From: Ktedonobacter sp.
GTDB taxonomy: Bacteria; Chloroflexota; Ktedonobacteria; Ktedonobacterales; Ktedonobacteraceae
Reading direction: 5' to 3'
DNA length: 16,338 bases
Assembly: GCA_003450555.1 (NCBI GenBank)
Contig: DMFQ01000028.1
Location: 1 to 16,338 of the forward strand
Part shown: piece after piece, positions 7,222 through 15,107 of the stretch
Layout of the letters: each line of letters starts with the position of its first letter
Position numbering within the stretch: position 1 is the first letter of the stretch
Translations under genes and position numbers: made by a program
Notes under the pieces: generated by a model
Database searches by the model: none
What the model saw: only the letters and a program-made list of their open reading frames with translations
Told to the model about the DNA's origin: nothing

Positions 7222-7264
7222 AGATAAAGAGTATAGAACTATTTCGCTTCTATACTCTTTATCT
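7222..7264 (+). terminator. 17-bp hairpin after clpP
   Basis: Arms 7222-7238 and 7248-7264 pair perfectly over 17 bp around a 9-base loop (CTATTTCGC). The stem is AT-rich and no run of T follows, so it may be a leaky terminator or an RNA-stabilising or processing structure. It lies only 26 nt before the next gene's start, leaving no room for a separate promoter downstream of it. Confidence 0.65.
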
Positions 7265-7290
7265 CTTGCACTGATGTTAAGGAAGGTCCT

Positions 7291-8265
7291 TTGCTAAAAA
7301 AGCCAATACCATCTCTCACGGGGCGTACCATTCGCTGTATCCTGTTTGACCTCGGTAATACGCTCTGGTTTCGTAAGGATCTGGCTGTTTGGCATCAAGT
7401 AAAGAATACCTCGAACGTACGTGCTGCTACATTACTTCGACAGCTCATGAGCCCCATCTCCTTACCCGATAGCACTGATATAGCACTAGGTCAACGCCTC
7501 CGCGATGCCACTGATGAACAGATACGTATGTTGATTCGCCAGAACCCCGCACTCGAGCCTGATTGTGGACATGTCATTGTGCAAGTATTGCAGCAATGGG
7601 GCATCAATGGGGTTTCTCACGCCAGCGGCGCGGCCATTTTTGAGGCGCTGCGCGTGCGGATACCAGAGTCACGCCCACTTTTTGATGATGTTCTCTCCAC
7701 ACTAAGAACGCTACAACAACGCGGCTTTCAATTAGGAATTGTCACTAATCGCCATTGGGGAGGAGCACTGTTTCAGGAAGACCTGCAAGAACTTGGGCTG
7801 TTGAGCTTTTTTGATCCGCGCCACATAGCGGTCTCAATCGATCTCGGAATACGCAAACCGAATCCTGCTATTTTTCTTCATACACTCAATGCTCTAGATA
7901 TTCCGCCTACCGAGGCCGTTATGGTTGGTGACTCACTCAGTGCCGATATTGCAGGGGGCAAAGGGCTGGGTCTCTATACTATCTGGAAGCCCAATCCAGA
8001 TGTACAGAGACAGGCCCAACTTATTGCTACTGGAGCAACAGTAGCAGCAAATTCAACTCTCGCTCTCTCAGAATGCCTGAAAGGTAATCGTTCTGACGAT
8101 TTACCCCGTGGACTACCTATCGCAGATGATGACTATGTCCTCGCGCATGTGCAGGGCCGCGCAGGGAAGTGGGACCAGCACGCACAGGACGACATCAAAC
8201 CCGACCTGATCATTGAAAACATAAGCGAACTGCTAAACATTTTCACTGAGGTAGGTGTGCTGTGA
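7291..8265 (+). CDS. HAD-superfamily hydrolase (phosphatase-like)
   Basis: The 324-residue protein has the four HAD motifs: I, FDLGNTL with nucleophile Asp20; II, GIVTNR with Thr152; III, Lys189 in GIRKPNPAIF; IV, MVGDSLSADI at 211-220. The helical segment between motifs I and II (about 30-125) is a C1-type cap. The residue two after the nucleophile is Gly rather than Asp, as in the GNT/GNV group that includes active sugar-phosphatases. A C-terminal extension of about 90 residues beyond the core has no recognised domain. The start is TTG, chosen because AAGGAAGG sits 4-5 nt before it. Its stop overlaps the methyltransferase start, so the two are translationally coupled. The substrate is unknown. 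Confidence 0.88.
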   Translation: MLKKPIPSLTGRTIRCILFDLGNTLWFRKDLAVWHQVKNTSNVRAATLLRQLMSPISLPDSTDIALGQRLRDATDEQIRMLIRQNPALEPDCGHVIVQVLQQWGINGVSHASGAAIFEALRVRIPESRPLFDDVLSTLRTLQQRGFQLGIVTNRHWGGALFQEDLQELGLLSFFDPRHIAVSIDLGIRKPNPAIFLHTLNALDIPPTEAVMVGDSLSADIAGGKGLGLYTIWKPNPDVQRQAQLIATGATVAANSTLALSECLKGNRSDDLPRGLPIADDDYVLAHVQGRAGKWDQHAQDDIKPDLIIENISELLNIFTEVGVL

Positions 8266-9029
8266 CCCCAGTTTTGCGCAAATGGGTATTTGAGACACTC
8301 TACAAAAACCGTTACCTCTATCGCTTTGCCAGTACAGTTCCATTCGCTGGACAATGGCGCGTTTGGCAGCGCCTGGTGCTACCACGCATTACAGGGCACG
8401 AGGTGCTGGAGTTGGGTTGTGGGCTTGGAGACTTGCTGGTGGATATGATCATGGCAGGGTATAGCTGTCGCGCTATAGAGCAGTCTCCTCAAATGGTGGC
8501 GGCCGCACGAGACGCGTTGCAGCACCACAAGGTGGGCGAAATAAAGTGGGTGCTCCAGGGGTCGGCCCAGCGCCTCCCCTTCGCGCCTGCCTCATTTGAT
8601 ACCATCGTGAGCACTTTCCCCTCTGAGTATATGTATGACCCCGACACCATAGCGGAGGTTGCGCGCGTCTTGCGCCCCAGTGGCCGCTTAATTGTGATTG
8701 AAGGAGCGAACATTCTCCCCGTGGGATTTCTCCAACCGTTCCTGATACTGGTACAGACGCTTGTCTATGGCCCTTCCGCGGTCTTCGGACCGCGCGAAAA
8801 GCGTAATCTAGACGAGGAAATGGCCCGTAATCAGAGTACAGAGCGTCCTGAAGATAGCATATTACATACGAATCGCGACACAGGCGCGGGTATCACTACC
8901 GATGAAGTGCCGGATGCCTGGTTTGGACAACACATTCCCCTGGAACAGTTCGGCCTGCGCCGTCGTTCTGAGCGAGTGCGCAGCCGTCGCTGGGAAGTAT
9001 ATATCATTATTGGAGAAAAGGTTCAGTAG
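8262..9029 (+). CDS. SAM-dependent class I methyltransferase
   Basis: The 255-residue protein has SAM-binding motif I VLELGCGLG (48-56), an acidic residue at the end of strand 2 (AIEQSP, Glu73), a motif near 105-113 (LPFAPASFD) where family members contact the substrate, and EVARVLRPSGRLIVIEG (132-148). This places it in the Methyltransf_11 (UbiE-like) group. A hydrophobic stretch near 151-172 may contact a lipid substrate or the membrane. The GTG start shares GTGA with the stop of the HAD gene, with GAGGTAGG upstream as ribosome-binding site. The 40-bp gap to the CruA/CruP-like gene suggests one operon, so an isoprenoid or carotenoid-type substrate is possible; this is inferred from context only. 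Confidence 0.88.
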   Translation: MTPVLRKWVFETLYKNRYLYRFASTVPFAGQWRVWQRLVLPRITGHEVLELGCGLGDLLVDMIMAGYSCRAIEQSPQMVAAARDALQHHKVGEIKWVLQGSAQRLPFAPASFDTIVSTFPSEYMYDPDTIAEVARVLRPSGRLIVIEGANILPVGFLQPFLILVQTLVYGPSAVFGPREKRNLDEEMARNQSTERPEDSILHTNRDTGAGITTDEVPDAWFGQHIPLEQFGLRRRSERVRSRRWEVYIIIGEKVQ

Positions 9030-9069
9030 GGACCGATTTATCGCGTCCCGTCAGCCAGGGGACAGATAC

Positions 9070-10863
9070 ATGCAAACATACAGCGAAAAACTCACTTCCC
9101 AGTACCCCCACCTCGCAGCAGCCTTTGCTTCTATTCCACAAGGCGAGATGCACCTCCACCGCCTACAGGACTTGAATAACTCCTGGCGGAACATGCTGTT
9201 CTCTGGTGCGACGCGAGACTATACTCAAGTCGTTGTGACAGAGGAGCGCCCGACCCTCCCTGCTGTAGATATGTTCGATATCATCTACGCCGGTGGCGGC
9301 CTTAACCTGCTCAATGCCGCGATCATGACCCGGCGCTTTGGCATGCGCGTCCTGGTCTTCGACCGCTTCACGGTTGGCGCGGTCCATCGCGAATGGAACA
9401 TCTCGCGCGATGAGCTGCGGGAATTGCTGGAGGTAGGTCTCCTCACTCCCGAGGAGCTTGAGAGCGTTATCCAGCGTGAGTATCGCGACGGACTTGTACG
9501 TTTCCATGCAGAACATATTCAGGTTCCAGCCGCCGAGTTGCACCTCAAGGGAGTACTGAATGTCGCCGTTGATGCGGAAAAGTTGACCTCACTCTGTATG
9601 AAAAAGATACAGCAACAGCAGCCCTTGGGTCTGCCCAACCTTATTCTCCACAATACGACATTTGTGCGCTGTGCCGTCCAACCATTCAATGGAGTGACGG
9701 TGGATGTCATCGATGCTTCCGCTCAGAAACACAGTTATGGGGCACGCCTGTTGATCGATGGTATGGGTTCGACCTCCCCTATCGCATGTCAGCTCAATTG
9801 TGGGCGTCCATTTTCGCTTGTCTGCCCAACGGTCGGTACAGTGGCTCGCGGCTACAAATGGGGCAGTGAACCAGGCGCCATCGATCCCGAAGTCGGCGAA
9901 GTGCTGGTGACAACCGAAGAGGCCCACGCTGGCCGTCAGTTGATCTGGGAGACGTTTCCTGGAGCAGGCGACCAGGTTGCTATCTACCTCTTTCATTACG
10001 CGCAGGCTGGCACATCCGTCGACCTTTTGGAACTGTTTGATCGCTTCTTTGAGCAACTGCCCAGCTACAAAAATACTAGCAGCGTAGAGATCATCAAGCC
10101 TGTATATGGTTTTATACCGGCTGGCTATAATATCTCGCTGCCCTGGCAGAAAAAACCAAAGGTGTTGGCCTACGATCACGTGCTCTCGCTTGGCGATGCC
10201 GCCGCCTTTCAGTCTCCCCTCACTTTTTGTGGGTTTGGCTCCTATGTACGCAATGTACGTCGTATCACAACCCTATTAGCAGTAGCGCTCGCAACTAATG
10301 CTCTAAAAGCTGACGAACTCAATCTTATCCGCGCTTCCGAAGCCGTCCCTGCGGTAGCACGAGCATTCAGTAAATTCATGATCGCTCAGCCCGAGTGCAC
10401 TGAAGCGCCCTGGCAGGTGAACGAAACGCTCAATGTCTTCTGCCGCGTTCTTTATGACCTTGGTCCCGAGGTTACTAACGCTTTCTTTAAGGACCGCATA
10501 AGCTGGCGCGATTACACCCGCCTTGTGCTCAAAACCCCAGTCTACTATCCTAAGATATACAAGCTTGCTCTCAGCACCCTTTCTCTGACCGAGATGATAG
10601 GCTGGATTACAGCCTGGCTACAACTAGGGCGCCAATCCGCGGGGTATGTCCTCTACCGAACAGTAAAACCACTCTTGCAATCGTCCCCTGGTTCTCTGGC
10701 TAACGGAACCATAAAACGCGCGTTCCCTCGCCTGGGGCTCCACATTGCGGCAAAACGCGAGGCCATGGAACAGGTAGCGCGTGGCGTGGGAGAGAGATCT
10801 ACAGGAACAAGAAAGTGTCGTGGCATAGGATACTGGTTCGGTGGATTGTGGCCGCAAGGGTAG
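9070..10863 (+). CDS. CruA/CruP-type FAD-dependent flavoprotein (lycopene-cyclase-like)
   Basis: The 597-residue protein has an N-terminal dinucleotide-binding fold (FDIIYAGGGLNLLNAAIMTR, 69-88; GGGLN in place of the usual GxGxxG) and the EWNIS motif (108-112). Later come VLNVAVD (142-148), RLLIDGMGSTSPI (226-238), LIWETFP (291-297), YGFIPAGY (346-353) and SLGDAAAFQSPLTFCGFG (373-390). This order matches my recollection of the CruA/CruP family of green sulfur bacteria, cyanobacteria and Chloroflexi. CruA cyclises lycopene; CruP paralogues have other or unclear roles, so the activity here is not settled. The frame is open from 8902, but that overlaps the methyltransferase; the ATG at 9070, preceded by AGGGGACAGATAC, is the likely start. 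No other carotenoid genes are in the window. Confidence 0.82.
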   Translation: MQTYSEKLTSQYPHLAAAFASIPQGEMHLHRLQDLNNSWRNMLFSGATRDYTQVVVTEERPTLPAVDMFDIIYAGGGLNLLNAAIMTRRFGMRVLVFDRFTVGAVHREWNISRDELRELLEVGLLTPEELESVIQREYRDGLVRFHAEHIQVPAAELHLKGVLNVAVDAEKLTSLCMKKIQQQQPLGLPNLILHNTTFVRCAVQPFNGVTVDVIDASAQKHSYGARLLIDGMGSTSPIACQLNCGRPFSLVCPTVGTVARGYKWGSEPGAIDPEVGEVLVTTEEAHAGRQLIWETFPGAGDQVAIYLFHYAQAGTSVDLLELFDRFFEQLPSYKNTSSVEIIKPVYGFIPAGYNISLPWQKKPKVLAYDHVLSLGDAAAFQSPLTFCGFGSYVRNVRRITTLLAVALATNALKADELNLIRASEAVPAVARAFSKFMIAQPECTEAPWQVNETLNVFCRVLYDLGPEVTNAFFKDRISWRDYTRLVLKTPVYYPKIYKLALSTLSLTEMIGWITAWLQLGRQSAGYVLYRTVKPLLQSSPGSLANGTIKRAFPRLGLHIAAKREAMEQVARGVGERSTGTRKCRGIGYWFGGLWPQG

Positions 10864-10884
10864 CGTAATGCCGCCCGACAAGGC

Positions 10885-11097
10885 CTATTCTTGTGTGTTA
10901 CCCGGTAAATTGTTGCGCTCTATCTTATCGGCAAGCGCGCACAGGGCAAGCACTACCCGTTCAAAATCGAGCTAGTAGAAGATTTCTTGACCGCTCTTCT
11001 CGCTGCGCACGACTCCGGCATCTTTAAGGACTTTCAAGTGATGAGAGATGGACGGACGACTTAATCGAAACTTGCTGGATATCTGACCAACATTCAA
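10885..11097 (-). pseudogene. ArsR-family HTH regulator, decayed
   Basis: Reading leftward from 11097, the frame encodes LNVGQISSKF, then LSRPSISHHLKVLKDAGVVR, the winged helix-turn-helix core of ArsR regulators, then SEKSGQEIFY, a TAG stop at 10974-10972, and a continuation LDFERVVLALCALADKI before the final stop at 10887-10885. The part after the stop still reads like the end of an ArsR protein, so the stop is a disabling mutation. The N-terminal helices expected before LNVGQI are missing: TGA and TAG codons lie immediately upstream in the same frame (11098-11106). The remnant follows the SRPBCC gene on the same strand; ArsR and SRPBCC genes are often paired. It explains most of the gap after the CruA/CruP-like gene; the remaining bases of the gap show nothing recognisable. 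Confidence 0.8.
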
Positions 11098-11179
11098 TTT
11101 CTATCATGTTTTGGAACGCATATCCCAGGTAACCAGTACAGGCATGAGCACGATCAGTCAAAAATGCGCAAATTGAAAC

Positions 11180-11623
11180 TCAGGCTTCCAGCATATCCTT
11201 GAGCGTCTGCAGATCATACTCAATCTGTCGACGAACCGCGCTGGTAATCACTGGCGCTTTCATCTCCAAAATCCCTTCTGGGAGATGGATCACTGCTTTC
11301 TGGGAGATGGTGGTTCCGCCATCTTCGACTGGTTCGAACTGGTAACAAAAGAGAAAGGGCGCAATCCCAGAGACGCTTTTGATAGTCAGATAACGACCGG
11401 GTTCATACTCAACTATCTCAAAAGTAATATCTAGCCACTTTCCTAAAAACCGGATGGTACTGCGAACCGTCGCCCCCATCTCTACTGCTCCTGACGAGAT
11501 TTTCCTGACCGTGATTATAGTACTTGACCAATCAACCATGTTCTCAAAGTTGCTTATGTAAGCAAAGATTTCCTTAGCGGGCACGTTGATGAAGATATTC
11601 TGCTTGACTTTTATCGTAATCAA
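11180..11623 (-). CDS. SRPBCC (START-like) ligand-binding protein
   Basis: About 147 residues with the SRPBCC pattern: IFINVPAKEIFAYISNFENMVDW near the start, a run of beta-strand-like segments in the middle (GATVRSTIRFLGKWLDITFE), and a long C-terminal helix ending DLQTLKDMLEA. Such proteins form a hydrophobic cavity; relatives include polyketide cyclase-like and aromatic-carrier proteins, but nothing shows the ligand here. The TTG at 11623-11621 is chosen because AGGAG/AAGGA lies just upstream and the domain begins right after it. An earlier in-frame TTG at 11692 would add 23 residues, with a purine-rich site too close to be a good ribosome-binding site. It stands upstream of the ArsR remnant, as in the known ArsR-SRPBCC pairs. 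Confidence 0.8.
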   Translation of the reverse strand: MITIKVKQNIFINVPAKEIFAYISNFENMVDWSSTIITVRKISSGAVEMGATVRSTIRFLGKWLDITFEIVEYEPGRYLTIKSVSGIAPFLFCYQFEPVEDGGTTISQKAVIHLPEGILEMKAPVITSAVRRQIEYDLQTLKDMLEA

Positions 11624-11769
11624 TAGGATCCTTACTCCTCTCAAAAAGTCAACCAAAGCTGACAACAGCGTGTTACAGCTTTCTCTCTCCAATCCCCCTT
11701 AGAGGGAGCATTCGATACTTGAAGTCATTTCCGGCCTTAGATGAATGCCTGGACGATGATACTAGCTTT

Positions 11770-12192
11770 TCACAAATGCATGGACATCGTATAGGCATCG
11801 TACATGCAACAGAGGAGTATTGGATCATCCTCGACTCCTCTTGAAGAAGGGGCCAGCGTTACATTGTCTACAGACACCGACACAAAGAGTTCTCTTAGAA
11901 GAGAACACATTCTTTCTTCTATAGCAAGCTCCATATTCTCCTTTGTGCGTGACAGCAGTGTAAAGCACTGGCAAGCACATTGGGCATGTATTTGGATAGA
12001 ACAATGTTTTAAACCCATATGCAAGTTAGGAGAGAAACGTATGGCCACATCATCCACTGTTCCCCCACTAAAAAGGTCGAGCAGGACACGGCTTACTACA
12101 TCTTCTACTATGAGTTCGGCATTCTCCACCTCGTCTGGTGAGACTTCAAAGAACCTGTCATAACATTGCACATGAACCTGAAGTATACACAT
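11770..12192 (-). CDS. Cys-rich protein of unknown function with internal duplication
   Basis: I do not recognise this 140-residue protein. It contains two copies of a ~53-residue unit. The first (about 3-56) begins ILQVHVQC and runs through ELIVEDVVSRVLLDLF and TVDDV. The second (about 64-118) begins SIQIHAQC and runs through ELAIEERMCSLLRELF and SVDNV. The shared pattern supports a real gene on this strand rather than on the overlapping opposite frame. It has at least eight Cys (for example 2, 10, 64, 72, 74, 76, 128, 129), no signal peptide and no membrane segment. The ATG at 12192 is preceded by GGAAAGAGA; a longer frame back to 12288 would cross the promoter region of the divergent STAND regulator. 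Divergent layout may mean joint regulation with that gene. Confidence 0.6.
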   Translation of the reverse strand: MCILQVHVQCYDRFFEVSPDEVENAELIVEDVVSRVLLDLFSGGTVDDVAIRFSPNLHMGLKHCSIQIHAQCACQCFTLLSRTKENMELAIEERMCSLLRELFVSVSVDNVTLAPSSRGVEDDPILLCCMYDAYTMSMHL

Positions 12193-12214
12193 AGCTGATC
12201 TCTTTCCTATTCTA

Positions 12215-12243
12215 TTGCTTTGCCGTTTTGACTCAAGTATACT
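12215..12243 (+). promoter_or_regulatory. Promoter candidate for the STAND regulator, with palindromic -10
   Basis: TTGCTT (12215-12220) and TATACT (12238-12243) are spaced by 17 bp. The -10 lies within a perfect 10-base palindrome, AAGTATACTT (12235-12244). A second AAGTATAC occurs at 12181-12188, inside the start region of the divergent gene. The repeated GTATAC palindrome could be an operator for the shared divergent region, possibly of the XRE domain itself, but this is only suggestive. Confidence 0.35.
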
Positions 12244-12341
12244 TATAAAGGCTCTGCGTTTCATGGCATATGGCAACCCAAAGTCCACTCAATGTCTACT
12301 CAACGTTTAGCAGGACATGTTACTCTCTGGAAGGAGCAAAC

Positions 12342-14981
12342 GTGAGAAGCGGAATTCGCACGAATATTGGGACATTTAGCGACAGTGTACAAGAGCATCT
12401 TCGTACAAGTGGCTACTCTCAGAAGCAACTGGCAGATGCCCTTAGCCTGCATCCAAAGGTACTTAGCCGCAAACTGAATGGCAGCGGGAATGCCCGTTTA
12501 ACCTACCTTGAAATACAGCGCGTCATCATGACGCTAGCAAATTGGCACGCGATCACCACCCTGGAGGAAGCACTCCACTTGCTTGAGTTGGCAGAGGTGG
12601 AACCTAACATCTTTAGTGACAACGAATGGCGAACACCTCCACTCAATACGCTTGCGACGAAACGCGCTCAACCCAATCCTCTCAGCGATCCCGGCCTTTC
12701 TACGCGCCCTCTCCAGCACAATTTACGCGCCCAGACCACGCGGCTTATCGGTCGGGAATGGGCGGTTGAGCGACTTCGCCAGTTGCTCGGATGCGAGGAA
12801 GTGCGTCTTGTAACACTCGTTGGAACTGGCGGCAGTGGCAAAACGCGCCTTGCCATATATATAGCGAATGAGCTAGTCGGCACATTTGCGCAGGGCGTGT
12901 GGTTTGTAGCTTTGGCGGGGTTGAGCAATCCTGCCCAGGTGCCAATGAGTATCATGCAGATTCTGAATATTCAGTCCATGCCTGGTTTGTCCCCACTCCA
13001 AAGCCTGATCACTTGCCTGAAAAACAGACAGCTGCTGCTGGTACTGGACAACTTTGAGCAGGTTATAGAAGCGACGCCTGTTCTGGACGAGTTGCTCGCA
13101 GAAGTTCCAGGGCTCAAAGTGCTGGTAACCAGTCGCATGGGGTTGCACCTGTACGGTGAACGCGAGTTCAGAGTACCGACCCTCGACGTTCCTGACCTCC
13201 ACGTCACACTAGAGAGCACGGAGCTTTCGCATTATGGAGCAATACAATTATTCGTTGAACGCTCACAGGCCGTACTTCCTCACTTTGCTTTAACCAACGA
13301 AAATGCAGCCACCATCGCACAGATTTGTGCCAGGCTCGATGGCTTACCACTTGCACTGGAACTGGCAGCCGCATGGGTCAGGGTGCTCCCACCAACGTTG
13401 CTCTTAGAACGTATCTCGCAAGCGCGGCTTCCCGTGCTCACCAAAGGAGCCAGGAATTTACCGGGCAGGCAGCAAACATTGCGCGATACCATCACGTGGA
13501 GTTATGACTTGCTCTCCTCAGCCGAGCAAACGTGGTTCAATCGCTTGGGGATATTTACTGGAGGCTGGTCACTTGAGGCAACTGAAGCAATGATGCAAGG
13601 TATAGCAGCAGATCAAGAAGGCACAACTTTCTCCAAATCCCCGCTGGATATGCTAGAACAGTTATTAAACAATAGTTTGATACTACAGTTGCCAGGCGCA
13701 GATAGGCAGGCACGCTTTACGATGCTAGAAACCCTGCGTGAATACGCGCAGGAACGGTTGATCGCTCAGGGTGAGTATGAGCGGCTGCGGGACTGGCATG
13801 CCTGCTATTACCTGAGGGAAGCTGAAGCAGCCGAGATAGGCATGAGAGGCCCACAACAACTCGTGTGGCTGGCTCGGCTGAAAATGGATCGTGATAATTT
13901 CCGTGCGGCTATGGAGTGGTCGCTTCAAAGAGCCAGGGATGGCGTGAAGATAAGCACCTTCTCAGGCCAGGAGATGTTCGAAAGAAGCAAAGAAGTTGCT
14001 GGGAGCAGGATATTATCTTCGAAAAGAGAGCCTGGTGGCGGATTGCTTGCAGCTGAATTGTGCCTGCGTTTGGCTTCGGCCTTCAGACCTTACTGGGAAT
14101 GGCAGGGCTACCTGACTGAAGCGCGTAACTGGCTAGGAGCGGCCCTGGCGGTGCCATTTGACAGTGGAGCCGAGGAAACGGTGCGTGCCGCACGTGCCAA
14201 AGCATTGAGCGAGACCTCTCGCCTGGCGTGTTTGGAAAATGACCAGCCCCGGGCGGTAGAACTGGCTGAAAAAAGTATCGCACTCTGGAAGCAACTGGAT
14301 GACCCGAACGGAATAGCGACTGCGTTGCTTCACCGTGCCTGGGCTGCTTATGCGATGAGTGAGTATGAAGCCGCAAAGTGCCTGTGCTGGGAGGGTATGC
14401 AACACATCTCTAGAACGGACGATACATGGTTACGTGCTCAATTGCTCTTTTACCTGGGTGCGGCAGCAGGATTCACAGGCGATTATGAACAGATGCGGTC
14501 TTTTTATACACAAAGCAGGGAATTATTTGAACAGGTGGGTGACAAAAGCGCCGTAGCCGATGTGTTGAAAGATCAGGGCGCCATGTCACTCCTGGAAAGC
14601 AAATACGCGGAGTCTATCGACTGCCTACTAAAGAGTATTGAGTTGTGTTACAAACTGGACCACAAACAATACATTACGACAGGAATGTGTTGGTTAAGCA
14701 CAGCATTTGGCATGAGAGGGAAGCCGGATCCTGCCCGAGCCAGCATCCTTTCGGCACAACTGAAAGGCGCTGCTGAAAACTTGATGGATACCATGGGTTT
14801 GACTCCCTGGACAAATACCCATCCGTTCGTTCAGATGATACACCAGTATATTCGTTCCCAGGTGGACGAACAAAGCTGGGAAGCAGCATTGGCAGCGGGA
14901 CGGGCCCTCACTGTAGAGCAAGCAATTGACCTGGCCTATCAACAGCAAGAAAGTATGCGCACTGATGAAAGCCAGGAATAG
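12342..14981 (+). CDS. XRE-type HTH / NB-ARC (STAND) ATPase / TPR regulator
   Basis: About 879 residues with three parts. An N-terminal XRE-like helix-turn-helix covers about 12-70 (GYSQKQLADALSLHPKVLSRKLNG). A STAND NTPase module follows: IGREWAVERLRQLL (136-149), Walker A GTGGSGKT (161-168), Walker B LLLVLDNFE (231-239), the LVTSR sensor (261-265), GLPLALELAA (334-343) and a winged-helix segment near 390-420. The second half is helical and TPR-like (repeats such as EAKCLCWEGMQH), ending WEAALAAGRALTVEQAIDLA, as in the Chloroflexota/Actinobacteria regulator family related to AfsR. Such proteins are ATP-driven switches that may control transcription or sense invaders; the target is unknown. 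The GTG start follows AAGGAG by 6 nt; the earlier ATG at 12270 has no ribosome-binding site. Confidence 0.88.
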   Translation: MRSGIRTNIGTFSDSVQEHLRTSGYSQKQLADALSLHPKVLSRKLNGSGNARLTYLEIQRVIMTLANWHAITTLEEALHLLELAEVEPNIFSDNEWRTPPLNTLATKRAQPNPLSDPGLSTRPLQHNLRAQTTRLIGREWAVERLRQLLGCEEVRLVTLVGTGGSGKTRLAIYIANELVGTFAQGVWFVALAGLSNPAQVPMSIMQILNIQSMPGLSPLQSLITCLKNRQLLLVLDNFEQVIEATPVLDELLAEVPGLKVLVTSRMGLHLYGEREFRVPTLDVPDLHVTLESTELSHYGAIQLFVERSQAVLPHFALTNENAATIAQICARLDGLPLALELAAAWVRVLPPTLLLERISQARLPVLTKGARNLPGRQQTLRDTITWSYDLLSSAEQTWFNRLGIFTGGWSLEATEAMMQGIAADQEGTTFSKSPLDMLEQLLNNSLILQLPGADRQARFTMLETLREYAQERLIAQGEYERLRDWHACYYLREAEAAEIGMRGPQQLVWLARLKMDRDNFRAAMEWSLQRARDGVKISTFSGQEMFERSKEVAGSRILSSKREPGGGLLAAELCLRLASAFRPYWEWQGYLTEARNWLGAALAVPFDSGAEETVRAARAKALSETSRLACLENDQPRAVELAEKSIALWKQLDDPNGIATALLHRAWAAYAMSEYEAAKCLCWEGMQHISRTDDTWLRAQLLFYLGAAAGFTGDYEQMRSFYTQSRELFEQVGDKSAVADVLKDQGAMSLLESKYAESIDCLLKSIELCYKLDHKQYITTGMCWLSTAFGMRGKPDPARASILSAQLKGAAENLMDTMGLTPWTNTHPFVQMIHQYIRSQVDEQSWEAALAAGRALTVEQAIDLAYQQQESMRTDESQE

Positions 14982-15017
14982 AGAGGCTTTAGCATATGCT
15001 TCTCTTGTTCAAATTAC

Positions 15018-15048
15018 ACAACTCCTGACAGCGTGTGTCAGGAGTTGT
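15018..15048. terminator. Hairpin between convergent genes
   Basis: ACAACTCCTGACA (15018-15030) and TGTCAGGAGTTGT (15036-15048) pair perfectly over 13 bp around a 5-base loop. It lies 37 bp after the STAND gene stop and before the end of the opposing DUF2382 genes, the expected place for a terminator. No strong T-run follows on either strand. Confidence 0.65.
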
Positions 15049-15056
15049 AGAAGAGG

Positions 15057-15107
15057 CACTGAACAATAATGGCGCGTATCTCGGTTCCTCGACACTATTG
15101 TTCAGTG
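15057..15107. repeat. Inverted repeat spanning the end of the partial DUF2382 gene
   Basis: CACTGAACAATA (15057-15068) and TATTGTTCAGTG (15096-15107) pair over 12 bp around a 27-base loop. The right arm contains the last codons (HTEQ) and stop of the minus-strand DUF2382 frame. It may help terminate or stabilise the minus-strand transcript. Confidence 0.5.

Noticed and set aside
8902..9069. Upstream ATG start for the CruA/CruP-like gene
   Set aside because: It would overlap the methyltransferase by 128 bp; ATG 9070 has a ribosome-binding site and the family sequence begins after it.
11804..12163. 119-codon plus-strand frame
   Set aside because: The overlapping minus-strand protein shows an internal duplication, which supports that strand; the plus frame is Ser/Thr-rich without pattern.
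12228..12249. TTGACT and TATAAA as a promoter pair
   Set aside because: The spacing is only 10 bp, too short; TTGCTT-17-TATACT fits better.
12270..12341. Upstream ATG start for the STAND regulator
   Set aside because: No ribosome-binding site, whereas GTG at 12342 has AAGGAG at ideal spacing.
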